Source of the DNA: an uncultured Prevotella sp.
GTDB lineage: Bacteria > Bacteroidota > Bacteroidia > Bacteroidales > Bacteroidaceae
Length of the DNA: 64,000 nt
Direction: 5' to 3'
Assembly (NCBI GenBank): GCA_900771975.1
Contig: CAAGPV010000009.1
Span: 11,933-75,932, forward strand
The notes under the pieces: model-generated
Seen by the model: only the letters and a program-made list of their open reading frames with translations
What the model was told of the DNA's origin: nothing
The model's database searches: none
In this document: one piece after another, positions 1 to 7,618 of the stretch
Position numbering within the stretch: the first letter of the stretch is position 1
How the letters are laid out: each line of letters opens with the position of its first letter
Translations under genes and position numbers: made by a program

Positions 1-1359
1 GGAAATAACGTGATTGTTAGGTATATGCGTTTCCGCTTGGGAAACGACTATGTTACAACAAATGGAGCGGACGGTTGGGACGGCTTCGGGGCTTTGGACA
101 AGAATAACTATATTATTGACCACTGTTCTGTAAGTTGGAGTATTGACGAATGTCTCTCGTGTATAGGAGGTAAAAACATAACTGTGCAATGGTGTATTTC
201 TGCACAAAGCCTGCGTCATGCCGGCCATACGAAAGGCAACCACGGCTATGGAGGCAATTGGGGTGGCTCTGGCGCTTCTTTCCATCATAACCTCATGATT
301 CATCATGAAAGTCGCACCCCACGTCTTGGGCCTCGTTATACGACTCAATTGGATGAACGTATGGATATGCGAAACAATGTGATTTACAATTGGACAGGTA
401 ACGGTGTGTATGGTGGAGAGGCTATGACGATAAACATAGTCAACAATTACTATAAGCCAGGCCCTGGTAGCCCTTCAGGTGTTAAGGGAATGCGTATAGC
501 AGCAGTAAATTTGCGCACCACCAAATATGTTACGCAGTACACAGCATACAAACCTACCGAACATATTTGGGGGAAATTTTTTGTTGATGGAAACGTTAAC
601 ACCAAATATTCTCAGGTGACGGAAGACAACTGGACGTATGGTATGTACAATCAGATTAGCAATTCGGACAACGATAACCTTTATACGGCGGTGGCCAAGG
701 ATACGATGCGGCTCAGAAGCCCAATGCCCTTCCCGCATACCACTACCCATTCGGCAGATGTCGCTTACGAGAAAGTATTGGCTTATGCTGGTGCATCTCT
801 TCATAGGGATAGCCATGATGCCTTGATGGTTAGTGACTGTAGGGATGGAATAGCTACCTATACAGGTGATTATTATGAAAAGAAAGCTACGTCTCCAACA
901 GAAGGAAAGAAAAATGCTGCGGGTATAATCAATTCGCCATATGATAACAAACCTGCTGGCGCGGATGACAACTGGTCTCCTTGGCCGACTTTAACATCCA
1001 ATATACCACCCGTTGACACAGACGGGGATGGAATACCAGACAGTTGGGAAGAAGAACATGGGTTGGATCCGAATAATGCCGAAGATGGAAAAATTGTGGC
1101 GGAAGATGGTTATACCAATTTGGAACATTATCTTAATTCTTTGGTCGAAGACATTACTGAGGCCCAACTTGCAGATGGGACAATAGAAGGTTATGATGCA
1201 ACTACGGCAATTTCAGATTTGGTAACTGCTCCTGTGAGAGCAACCAATAACCTTTATTCTGTGAGTGGAACACTATTAAAACGCAATGCTTCGGTTGAAG
1301 ATATTGCAAATCAGCCAAAAGGTATTTACATCTTTAATGGGAAAAAGTATGTAAAGTAA
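1..1359 (+). CDS. Secreted pectate lyase, polysaccharide lyase family 1 type (5' truncated by window edge)
   Basis: Partial gene: the reading frame is open from base 1 and the visible 452 residues begin inside the beta-helix (GNNVIVRYMRFRLG), so the signal peptide and N-terminus lie outside the window. The conserved block SHTKGNHGYGG-like (here GHTKGNHGYGGNWGG) followed by SFHHNLMIHHESRTPRLG is typical of PL1 pectate lyases, which cleave polygalacturonate by beta-elimination at the cell surface or outside the cell. After the lyase domain comes a calcium-binding type segment, DTDGDGIPDSWEEEHGLDP (about residues 337-355), and a C-terminal segment ending GIYIFNGKKYVK, the short sorting-type tail of Prevotella secreted proteins. 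A similar tail is found on the protein at 59.6-61.6 kb. The GTG at position 10 is not a real start. The product is confident; the exact substrate is inferred. Confidence 0.88.
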   Translation, partial: GNNVIVRYMRFRLGNDYVTTNGADGWDGFGALDKNNYIIDHCSVSWSIDECLSCIGGKNITVQWCISAQSLRHAGHTKGNHGYGGNWGGSGASFHHNLMIHHESRTPRLGPRYTTQLDERMDMRNNVIYNWTGNGVYGGEAMTINIVNNYYKPGPGSPSGVKGMRIAAVNLRTTKYVTQYTAYKPTEHIWGKFFVDGNVNTKYSQVTEDNWTYGMYNQISNSDNDNLYTAVAKDTMRLRSPMPFPHTTTHSADVAYEKVLAYAGASLHRDSHDALMVSDCRDGIATYTGDYYEKKATSPTEGKKNAAGIINSPYDNKPAGADDNWSPWPTLTSNIPPVDTDGDGIPDSWEEEHGLDPNNAEDGKIVAEDGYTNLEHYLNSLVEDITEAQLADGTIEGYDATTAISDLVTAPVRATNNLYSVSGTLLKRNASVEDIANQPKGIYIFNGKKYVK

Positions 1360-1376
1360 GTAATAACCCAATTATC

Positions 1377-1420
1377 AACCCCCATTACTTAAGTTGATTT
1401 GACTTAAAGTAATGGGGGTT
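1377..1420. terminator. Inverted repeat between convergent genes
   Basis: A 14-bp perfect inverted repeat, AACCCCCATTACTT and its complement, with a 16-nt loop lies just after the pectate lyase stop and before the 3' end of the leftward pseudouridine synthase gene. The position suggests a shared terminator, but no strong T-run follows on either strand. Confidence 0.55.
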
Positions 1421-1450
1421 GGTATTATGGAGAAATCCTGTATAAACAGA

Positions 1451-2131
1451 TTATTTGACAGGACAGAGGGCTTTCCAAAGGTTATCATCAGGTGTTTTGG
1501 CTATTATGGAAATTGGTTGGTGGGATACCGGATGTATGAACTCTACCTTTCTGGAAAGAAGCGATATGCTTCCATCGGGATTGGAACGAGGGGCACCATA
1601 CTTTAAATCTCCTTTAATAGGACAACCTATCTTGGAAAGTTGACACCTTATTTGGTGATGTCGGCCTGTTTTCAGATGCACTTCCAATAAGAAGTAACGC
1701 TCAGAATGGCCAATGACACAATAGTCTAAGATGGCTTTTTTGCTTTTTGCAACTTCGTGGTCATAGGCATAACTCTTGTTTTGCTTTTCGTTTCTGACAA
1801 GCCAATGGGTAAGGGTGGCTTGTGGAGGGATAGGGGCTTTTGGGACAATGGTCCAATAGGTTTTCTTGATTTCCCCATCACGAAACATATTCCCTAATCG
1901 GGATAGAGCCTTAGAGGTCTTGGCAAAAACAACCAATCCTGCTACCGGACGGTCCAAACGATGAACTACACCAAGAAAAACATTACCAGGCTTGGCATAT
2001 TTTTCCTTTATCCAAGCTTTTACAAAATCAGAGAGGGGCTTGTCTCCAGTTTTGTCTCCTTGGACAATTTCCCCACTCTGCTTGTTTACAATAATGATAT
2101 GATTGTCTTCGTAGACGACTTCCATCGTCAA
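1451..2131 (-). CDS. RluA-family RNA pseudouridine synthase
   Basis: A 226-residue protein that converts specific uridines in rRNA or tRNA to pseudouridine. The catalytic motif HRLDRPVAGLVVFAKT (about residues 57-72) contains the invariant aspartate of the RluA family. The protein is short because it lacks the N-terminal S4 RNA-binding domain of RluC/RluD, so it resembles the compact RluA/TruC class; the target base cannot be assigned from sequence. It lies 6 bp after the fabG stop in the same direction, so it is probably the last gene of a tetR-fabG-rlu transcript. Confidence 0.88.
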   Translation of the reverse strand: MTMEVVYEDNHIIIVNKQSGEIVQGDKTGDKPLSDFVKAWIKEKYAKPGNVFLGVVHRLDRPVAGLVVFAKTSKALSRLGNMFRDGEIKKTYWTIVPKAPIPPQATLTHWLVRNEKQNKSYAYDHEVAKSKKAILDYCVIGHSERYFLLEVHLKTGRHHQIRCQLSKIGCPIKGDLKYGAPRSNPDGSISLLSRKVEFIHPVSHQPISIIAKTPDDNLWKALCPVK

Positions 2132-2137
2132 TATCTA

Positions 2138-2890
2138 TTACATATTCATACCACCATCTACCTGAATCACTTGCCCGCTAACATAACTTGACAAGTCGGA
2201 AGCCAGATAAACAGCTGTGTTTGCGATGTCGTCAACATTGCCACCACGGCGCAAAGGAATTTTGTTGATCCATTCTTTGCGGATATTCTCAGGAAGAGCT
2301 TGTGTCATGGCTGTGTCTATGAATCCTGGCGCAATGGCATTGGCACGAATGCCTTTAGGACCCATTTCCTGTCCAATACTCTTGGCCAAAGCTATCAAGC
2401 CAGCCTTAGAAGCGGCGTAGTTGGCTTGTCCAGCATTTCCATGAACACCCACAACAGAGGCCATGTTGATGATAGAACCTTTGCGCTGACGCATCATGAC
2501 GGGAACGCAAGCGTGGATAAAATTGAAAGCAGACTTCAAGTTAACAGCAATTACTGCATCCCATTGAGCTTCTGTCATGCGAAGCATGAGACCATCTTTT
2601 GTGATACCAGCGTTGTTGACCAAAATGTCTATAGATCCAAATTCTTCTTTAACTTGCTTTACAACATCCTCGGTTTGAGCAAAGTCTGCGGCATTCGAGG
2701 CATAACCTTTTGCTTTAACGCCTTTAGCGGCTATTTCGCGCTCGGTGGCCAACCCTCCATGCTCTTCATCGATGAAAAGGTCTGTGAAAGCAATGTTTGC
2801 TCCTTCTTCTGCAAATTTCAAGGCGATAGCTTTTCCGATACCGCGAGCTGCACCCGTAATAAGTGCAGTTTTACCTGTTAATAATCCCAT
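2138..2890 (-). CDS. fabG: 3-oxoacyl-[acyl-carrier-protein] reductase FabG
   Basis: A 250-residue short-chain dehydrogenase that reduces 3-oxoacyl-ACP with NADPH in fatty-acid elongation. The Rossmann motif TGAARGIGKAIA sits near residues 12-23, NNAGITKDGLMLRM near 91-104, and the catalytic Ser-Tyr-Lys set is visible as MASVVGVHGNAGQANYAASKAG. The C-terminal SSYVSGQVIQVDGGMNM is the usual FabG ending. It lies 49 bp downstream of a TetR-family gene; the pairing suggests the regulator controls this unit. fabD, another fatty-acid gene, lies 4 kb away on the other strand. Confidence 0.93.
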   Translation of the reverse strand: MGLLTGKTALITGAARGIGKAIALKFAEEGANIAFTDLFIDEEHGGLATEREIAAKGVKAKGYASNAADFAQTEDVVKQVKEEFGSIDILVNNAGITKDGLMLRMTEAQWDAVIAVNLKSAFNFIHACVPVMMRQRKGSIINMASVVGVHGNAGQANYAASKAGLIALAKSIGQEMGPKGIRANAIAPGFIDTAMTQALPENIRKEWINKIPLRRGGNVDDIANTAVYLASDLSSYVSGQVIQVDGGMNM

Positions 2891-2939
2891 TTTTTTGAAT
2901 ATTTTTAATTCGTAATCTGTTTGTTTTATTTCTTTTTAT

Positions 2940-3533
2940 TTATTTGATACCGCTTTTACCTAAAGCGCCATAGACCACTTTGGCTACTAAAGGACGGCTG
3001 GTTTCCTCGGTAAGCCCATGACCTAATCGCCCATAGATAAATGGAACCTCAAGCCCCTTAATGCAATAGTGGGTTATGTCGGCAACAAGTTCTACGTTGT
3101 CTATGTCAAATTCTCCGTCAGCTTTAGCATCAGAATAAACCTTCCTAAAAAGCTCAATCTCGTCTTCATCAAAGTTTTTTCTAACTTTTTCAACCATCCA
3201 AATATTCCGAAAAAACTCAGCCCTGAGATTTCCGTTACGCACAACGGTTTCGCGAATCATACTTAAATGAGTGTAGATGAGCTCTATGATTTTGTCTTGA
3301 GGGCTTATCTTTTTTGCAGCCACTTCGTCCAACTTGTCTGACAGACGTTCAAGTTCTGTTTCAATAACGGCATAATAAACATCTTCCTTGCTTTTAAAAT
3401 AGGTATAAAGGGTACGACGACCTTTTCCTGAAGCCTTTGCGATGTCATTCATGGTTGTGTTGGCAATACCGTTTTTGGCAAAGAGTTGACGGGCAACATC
3501 AACTAAGTTTTGGCGAGTTTTGGATATAGACAT
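2940..3533 (-). CDS. TetR/AcrR-family transcriptional regulator
   Basis: A 197-residue regulator. The N-terminal helix-turn-helix is clear: ARQLFAKNGIANTTMNDIAK, then GKGRRTLYTYFKSKEDVYYAV (about residues 12-60). The rest is a divergent ligand-binding domain. The ATG at 3533 is chosen over one 17 codons upstream because the longer form would begin inside the -7 promoter element at 3582-3589 and because the regulator family starts just before this helix. A 7-bp inverted repeat with a 12-bp spacer overlaps the promoter, which fits autoregulation. It precedes fabG and probably senses an acyl or lipid-related ligand; that is inference from context. Confidence 0.88.
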   Translation of the reverse strand: MSISKTRQNLVDVARQLFAKNGIANTTMNDIAKASGKGRRTLYTYFKSKEDVYYAVIETELERLSDKLDEVAAKKISPQDKIIELIYTHLSMIRETVVRNGNLRAEFFRNIWMVEKVRKNFDEDEIELFRKVYSDAKADGEFDIDNVELVADITHYCIKGLEVPFIYGRLGHGLTEETSRPLVAKVVYGALGKSGIK

Positions 3534-3558
3534 AGTAAAACCTTTTAGTTTTAGGATA

Positions 3559-3584
3559 TTGCACAACGTGTAACTCCTGTGCAA
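3559..3584. promoter_or_regulatory. Candidate TetR operator
   Basis: Perfect inverted repeat TTGCACA-N12-TGTGCAA that overlaps the downstream end of the -7 element and the expected start of transcription of the tetR gene. Size and position fit a self-repression operator. Confidence 0.6.
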
Positions 3585-3612
3585 AATTAAATAGTTTTCT
3601 TTGAATGACCAA
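3582..3612 (-). promoter_or_regulatory. Promoter of tetR-fabG unit
   Basis: On the minus strand TTG at 3612-3610, 20 bp, then TAATTTTG at 3589-3582. This matches the Bacteroidetes sigma-ABfr -33/-7 consensus exactly. Confidence 0.75.
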
Positions 3613-3746
3613 ATTTTCAGGTTTTAAATTCAATTACGATTATTATCTTATTATAATATATATAAGGTGTTTCTGGCTTAAATGTTTGTTTCAAAGTAGC
3701 CGTTATTGTTAATAGGATGTTAAATTTTAAAATATATATGAGAAAG

Positions 3747-3779
3747 TTTTGGCTGCTTCAGAAGAAAGTAGTACCTTTG
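3747..3779 (+). promoter_or_regulatory. Promoter of the initiator tRNA
   Basis: TTTTG at 3747-3751, a 20-bp spacer and TACCTTTG at 3772-3779, the Bacteroidetes housekeeping pattern. It lies 37 bp before the mature tRNA. Confidence 0.75.
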
Positions 3780-3816
3780 CACTCGCAAAAACGGAAAGAC
3801 TGTTATTCAAGAATAT

Positions 3817-3889
3817 CGCGGAGTGGAGCAGTTGGTAGCTCGCCAGGCTCATAACCTGGAGGTCGCACGTTCGAGTCCTGCCTCCGCAA
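3817..3889 (+). tRNA. tRNA-fMet (anticodon CAT), initiator
   Basis: Full cloverleaf: acceptor CGCGGAG/CTCCGCA, D-stem GAGC/GCTC, anticodon stem CCAGG/CCTGG with loop CTCATAA, T-loop TTCGAGT. The unpaired C1-A72 and the A11-T24 pair are initiator hallmarks. CCA is not encoded. Two oddities are seen: pair 29-41 is A-T rather than the usual G-C of the initiator '3GC' stem, and the T-stem GCACG/CCTGC has a C52-C62 mismatch. Confidence 0.93.
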
Positions 3890-3894
3890 CTAAA

Positions 3895-3938
3895 GAAACT
3901 CGGAAGTTTAATAGAAAATAACTTCCGAGTTTTTATTT
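3895..3938 (+). terminator. Terminator of the initiator tRNA
   Basis: Stem AACTCGGAAGTT / AACTTCCGAGTT followed directly by a T-rich run, 6 bp after the tRNA. Confidence 0.8.
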
Positions 3939-4024
3939 TATCATATCCTAATAACCTTAGCTGACACGAGGTAGTTATATTGGCTTTATGACCATCATCT
4001 TAATTTAGGCTTTAATAGCGATTA

Positions 4025-4062
4025 TATGCCACCTTTGATTTTTTTCTTTCAAAGGTGGCATA
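4025..4062. terminator. 14-bp perfect inverted repeat
   Basis: TATGCCACCTTTGA and its exact complement around a 10-nt T-rich loop, 43 bp beyond the 3' end of the leftward outer-membrane gene. Probably an RNA-stabilising or terminating hairpin; no T-run follows it on the minus strand. Confidence 0.45.
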
Positions 4063-4104
4063 AAGGCATTAACATCCTCTCAGGATTGTTTTAAAGGAAC
4101 AAAA

Positions 4105-4989
4105 TTAGAACATAAAGCCGATGGAAAGACTTTTGAATTTCAAACCGTAGCCGGATTGAAGGACGTTACAAGGACTGTATTTTACATAGAAGTCCATGAT
4201 TGGGGTGCTTATCGTTCCCATGAAATCGACTGTAATTGGTGTTGGATGGATATTCTTAGCCATCTCTTTTTTCTTGTCTCCGTCCAACTTGTATTTTGTC
4301 TTGATACTTGCATAGGCGTTGAAGTTCAAGATCGGTCCGAGTGAAAATCCAAAGTTACGTGCTTGATATTGGTATCTGATAGGGAAGTTGAGGCTGTATA
4401 CCTTGATGCGTGAAAATTTAGGAGATGTCCCTTCAGGGAGTCTCTCTATGATGTTCATGTCTTCTTGGTCCTTTTTAAAAATGTATTGGCCTTCCATACG
4501 GTAGTTTCGCCAGTCGAAGCCCAATCCAAAGGAGAAGATATGGTTGTTTCTCCACGGTCTCCATTCATAGTCGAAGAAAAACCACAACTCTGCCGAATTG
4601 CCCATACTTAAATCTGCAGGTTTCGGCATTCCAGGTCCGTTGGAGAATCCAATACACCAATGTATGTTCAGCTCGTAGGATGATGGCTTGCCGGAGGTGT
4701 TAGGCTGAAATAGTCTCGGCCGTCCAAACCCAATGGTGAAGTCGCCCTTGTTGATGCTTGAACTACCGACATAGTTGGAGTCAACAATCTGTAACGTGTT
4801 TGAATAAGCGTAGTTGGGGTCGTCTTTCTCTCCTTCAACGAGAATGTGCTGAAGTGAGTCTGTTGTGATAATAGTAACTTTGTTCGGTTTCTCAACCACT
4901 AAAGTGTCGCCACCGGTTATTGGATTGGCGAGCAATTCGAGTGGCAAGAGCAAAATCATTGAGATTAAACTTAATTTTTTAATTTTCAT
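4105..4989 (-). CDS. Predicted outer-membrane beta-barrel protein, function unknown
   Basis: A 294-residue protein with an N-terminal signal peptide (MKIKKLSLISMILLLPLELLAN). The mature part, from about residue 85, alternates hydrophobic and polar residues with many aromatic residues (WFFFDYEWRPW, NHIFSFGLGFDWRNY) and ends in SIGFMF, a terminal phenylalanine as in outer-membrane barrels. The N-terminal 60 residues after cleavage look like a flexible periplasmic segment. It is the last of four leftward genes after an ECF sigma factor, an anti-sigma-like protein and a small secreted protein, so it may be a target of that sigma factor. I do not recognise a named family. Confidence 0.7.
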   Translation of the reverse strand: MKIKKLSLISMILLLPLELLANPITGGDTLVVEKPNKVTIITTDSLQHILVEGEKDDPNYAYSNTLQIVDSNYVGSSSINKGDFTIGFGRPRLFQPNTSGKPSSYELNIHWCIGFSNGPGMPKPADLSMGNSAELWFFFDYEWRPWRNNHIFSFGLGFDWRNYRMEGQYIFKKDQEDMNIIERLPEGTSPKFSRIKVYSLNFPIRYQYQARNFGFSLGPILNFNAYASIKTKYKLDGDKKKEMAKNIHPTPITVDFMGTISTPIMDFYVKYSPCNVLQSGYGLKFKSLSIGFMF

Positions 4990-5077
4990 ACGGAATTATT
5001 TATAATTTGTTTTTAAATGGCGAAGTTGGTGAAAAGAAGGCTTTTGTGCAATTGTAGTGCTTTACATAACCCCCGTC

Positions 5078-5518
5078 TTATTCGATGAGTTTACGCAATT
5101 CGTCTATGTTGGCAACACTTCCCTCCATGTAAGCGAGGGTTGTAAGGATGAGCTTACCTTTGCGATTGGTGATATAGCAGAGAAATCTGTTTGTCTTTCC
5201 TCGTTGTGGAAGAGTTAAAATGGTGGATGTCTTATGTCCCTTGTTGCGCTCTTCTGTTCCTGTGGCATAGCGTCTGTCGGTTGCGACAAGGGCGTCAATT
5301 GTAGCTTTCTGTTGTGCCGTTGCCGTAAACCGGACACTATGGTAGAAAGACAAGTGGTATTTACTTAGCGCACGCCCTTTTACTTTTACCTCTATCATTT
5401 GCTTTTGTGGTATGACATGTGCTAGAAAAACGCGGTTTACGGCTAGTCCCGTTTGTGCTGATAGAGTCAACGGAAGAAGTATGGCTGCAAGGATTAACAA
5501 GTATTTTATTTTATCCAT
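5078..5518 (-). CDS. Small secreted protein of sigma-factor cassette, function unknown
   Basis: A 146-residue protein with a signal peptide, MDKIKYLLILAAILLPLTLSAQ. The ATG at 5518 is preferred to one 24 codons upstream, which would overlap the preceding gene and put charged residues before the hydrophobic stretch. The mature part is basic, with the segment KGRALSKYHLSFYHSVRFTA; it resembles small Bacteroidales exported proteins of unknown function found beside ECF sigma genes (possibly the DUF6108 group, not verified). It starts 31 bp after the anti-sigma-like gene. Confidence 0.7.
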   Translation of the reverse strand: MDKIKYLLILAAILLPLTLSAQTGLAVNRVFLAHVIPQKQMIEVKVKGRALSKYHLSFYHSVRFTATAQQKATIDALVATDRRYATGTEERNKGHKTSTILTLPQRGKTNRFLCYITNRKGKLILTTLAYMEGSVANIDELRKLIE

Positions 5519-5549
5519 AATTATGTTGTGTTTATTATTGGGGTGTTGA

Positions 5550-5996
5550 CTATTCTGTGCTGAGAAGTACATCGTGCAGTTGATTTTCAATGGTCGTCTG
5601 GTCGTTTATTTCCCCGATTGTTCCATTTACCTCACGCATGATTTGCTCGCGGTCATTTACGGGGTGCCCGTAGACAATAGCCTTGCAGTAGTTTTGACTA
5701 TGATAGAAACTAATTGTCAGTAGGGTGATCAGCAACAGACTTGCTGCCACGCTGACAATTCTTCTAATGATGAAGCCTTTACGGTTATGCTTCTGTTGCT
5801 TTGTTGGGATTTCTTCTTGTTGTAGCGGTTTGCGAATTGCCTCCAGACCGAGTATAAGTTGTCGGATTGGCTGCAACGATACCGACACATTAGGATGGCT
5901 TTTGAAGTAGGCCACAAGCTGTTGCTCTTCTTTAAGCGTTGTTTCGCCCTCCATGTATCGATTTAAGAGCGTGTTAAGTTCTTTTTTGTTGATCAT
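5550..5996 (-). CDS. Membrane anti-sigma-like protein
   Basis: A 148-residue single-pass membrane protein. The N-terminal cytoplasmic part (about residues 1-78) begins with LNTLLNRYMEGETTLKEEQQLVAYF, a helical segment like those in Bacteroidetes anti-sigma and FecR-type N-termini. It is followed by a transmembrane helix (VSVAASLLLITLLTISFY, about 83-100) and a 45-residue periplasmic tail. It overlaps the stop of the ECF sigma gene by 4 bp, the classic arrangement of a sigma factor and its membrane inhibitor. The role is inferred from topology and context, not from a recognised anti-sigma domain. Confidence 0.65.
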   Translation of the reverse strand: MINKKELNTLLNRYMEGETTLKEEQQLVAYFKSHPNVSVSLQPIRQLILGLEAIRKPLQQEEIPTKQQKHNRKGFIIRRIVSVAASLLLITLLTISFYHSQNYCKAIVYGHPVNDREQIMREVNGTIGEINDQTTIENQLHDVLLSTE

Positions 5997-6472
5997 ATAT
6001 TTATCTCCTTCATTTTCTCTAAGATGAATCCTTTAAGTGTCTTTCTTCCACGGCTTAATGTCTTTCTGATTGCGGTTTCTTCCTTATTTAGAAGTTTGGC
6101 AATGTCACGAATAGGCATTTCGTCTATATGTCTTAATCGCATGACGGTCTGTTGCATTGGTGGTAATTCTTTAAGTAAGGAAAGTACCATGTCTGCCATA
6201 GTGTTGTCGGTGGAATGTTCTGCTATATCATGTCCCTCTATTTCTATACTTTTCCGATGGTTCCTAAGATGCATAAGGCACTCGTTACGTACCATTATCA
6301 ATGCAAGCCCGTCCATAGGGACGTGTAGTTCGTTGAGCAGTTGCCACAGGTGGAGTAACACGTCTTGGACTATGTCTTGAGCAGAGGCTATATCGCCTAC
6401 ATAGTATAAGGCCTTTTGCCGTAGTTGTGGCGTTAGCCGCTGTGCTTCTGTTTGGAATTCTTCGACGGTCAT
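5993..6472 (-). CDS. ECF-type RNA polymerase sigma factor
   Basis: A 159-residue sigma-70 family factor of the extracytoplasmic-function type. Region 2 is visible as QKALYYVGDIASAQDIVQDV (about residues 19-38) and region 4 as LPPMQQTVMRLRHIDEMPIR with IAKLLNKEETAIRKTLSRGR (about 107-149), a helix-turn-helix that reads the -35 element. It heads a four-gene leftward cassette. The upstream region carries only a partial housekeeping -7 element (TACCTTCG on the minus strand), which leaves room for autoregulation. Confidence 0.9.
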   Translation of the reverse strand: MTVEEFQTEAQRLTPQLRQKALYYVGDIASAQDIVQDVLLHLWQLLNELHVPMDGLALIMVRNECLMHLRNHRKSIEIEGHDIAEHSTDNTMADMVLSLLKELPPMQQTVMRLRHIDEMPIRDIAKLLNKEETAIRKTLSRGRKTLKGFILEKMKEINI

Positions 6473-6672
6473 TTTTCCTGAGTTTCTATTTTTTTATATG
6501 CGAAGGTAGGTCTTTTGTGACCTGTGAGAATGATAATTTAACGATTTTTAATGGCTTTTGCGTATTAAAATTCACACTTATACAGTAAGCAAGTATGTAC
6601 ATCCTTAAAACAAGCTAAGTATGTTATAGTTGAATGTATGCGTTAAATGATGGAAAAGTAAAAGATTTTTTG

Positions 6673-6680
6673 TACCTTTG
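6673..6680 (+). promoter_or_regulatory. -7 element of fabD promoter
   Basis: TACCTTTG, 40 bp before the fabD ATG. No good -33 TTG lies at the usual distance. Confidence 0.5.
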
Positions 6681-6720
6681 CAGCGAAAAAATTATAAACA
6701 TCAAAAGTTTCATACAGAAA

Positions 6721-7608
6721 ATGAAAGCATTTGTTTTTCCTGGCCAAGGATCGCAATTTGTAGGAATGGGTAAAAATCTTTATGATACAAATCCCTTGGC
6801 AAAAGAATTGTTTGATAAAGCAGACGAAATCTTAGGCTTTAAAATTACCGATATTATGTTTGCCGGCACAGACGACCAGTTAAAAGAAACTAAGGTGACC
6901 CAGCCTGCCGTTTTTCTTCATAGTGTAATTTCTGCTCTTTGTTTAGGTTCAGAATTTACTCCTTCAATGGTGGCAGGTCATTCATTGGGTGAATTTTCTG
7001 CTTTGGTTGCAGTAGGTGCCTTAAGTTTTGAAGACGGATTGCGATTGGTGGCAAAGCGTGCCAATGCAATGCAAAAAGCCTGTGAGCTCAATCCTGGAAC
7101 TATGGCAGCAATCATTGGTCTGCCAGATGAAAAAGTTGAGGGAATCTGTAAAGAAGTGTCTGTTAATGGTAAGATAGTAGTTGCTGCAAACTATAATTGT
7201 CCGGGACAATTGGTTATTAGTGGTGATACAGAGGCTATTAATGTGGCATGTGATAAACTGAAAGCAGAAGGGGCTAAACGCGCTCTTCCTTTAAAAGTAG
7301 GTGGTGCTTTCCATTCTCCTTTGATGCAACCGGCTAAAGATGAATTACAAAAAGCCATAGAATTAACAGAATTTAAAGAACCAAAATGTCCTGTTTATCA
7401 GAATGTGGACGCAAAAGCACATACTGATGCAAATGAAATAAAGGAAAATCTTATCGCCCAGTTGACAAGTTCTGTACGTTGGACTAAGAGTGTTCAAAAC
7501 ATGATAGCTGACGGTGCTACAGATTTTACAGAATGTGGCCCGGGGAAAGCTTTACAAGGAATGATAGGGAGAATAGACAGAAACGTGACGTCACACGGAA
7601 TTGCTTAA
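6721..7608 (+). CDS. fabD: Malonyl-CoA:ACP transacylase FabD
   Basis: A 295-residue acyltransferase that loads malonyl groups onto acyl carrier protein to start fatty-acid elongation. FVFPGQGSQFVGMGKNL at the N-terminus and GHSLGEFSALVA with the nucleophilic serine near residue 89 are diagnostic; GGAFHSPLM carries the catalytic histidine region. The open frame extends 29 codons upstream, but those codons contain the -7 promoter element and the family starts at MKAFVFPGQGS, so ATG 6721 is used. The next gene starts 10 bp after the stop, so the two are probably co-transcribed. Confidence 0.93.
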   Translation: MKAFVFPGQGSQFVGMGKNLYDTNPLAKELFDKADEILGFKITDIMFAGTDDQLKETKVTQPAVFLHSVISALCLGSEFTPSMVAGHSLGEFSALVAVGALSFEDGLRLVAKRANAMQKACELNPGTMAAIIGLPDEKVEGICKEVSVNGKIVVAANYNCPGQLVISGDTEAINVACDKLKAEGAKRALPLKVGGAFHSPLMQPAKDELQKAIELTEFKEPKCPVYQNVDAKAHTDANEIKENLIAQLTSSVRWTKSVQNMIADGATDFTECGPGKALQGMIGRIDRNVTSHGIA

Positions 7609-7618
7609 TTCCTATCGA

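Noticed and set aside
2300..2881. 193-codon open frame antisense to fabG
   Set aside because: It mirrors the conserved fabG frame, has no family resemblance and no promoter; a shadow of the real gene.
7601..7618. TTG start for the GH13-AlaX gene
   Set aside because: It lies inside the fabD coding end; ATG 7619 gives the usual amylase-type beginning.
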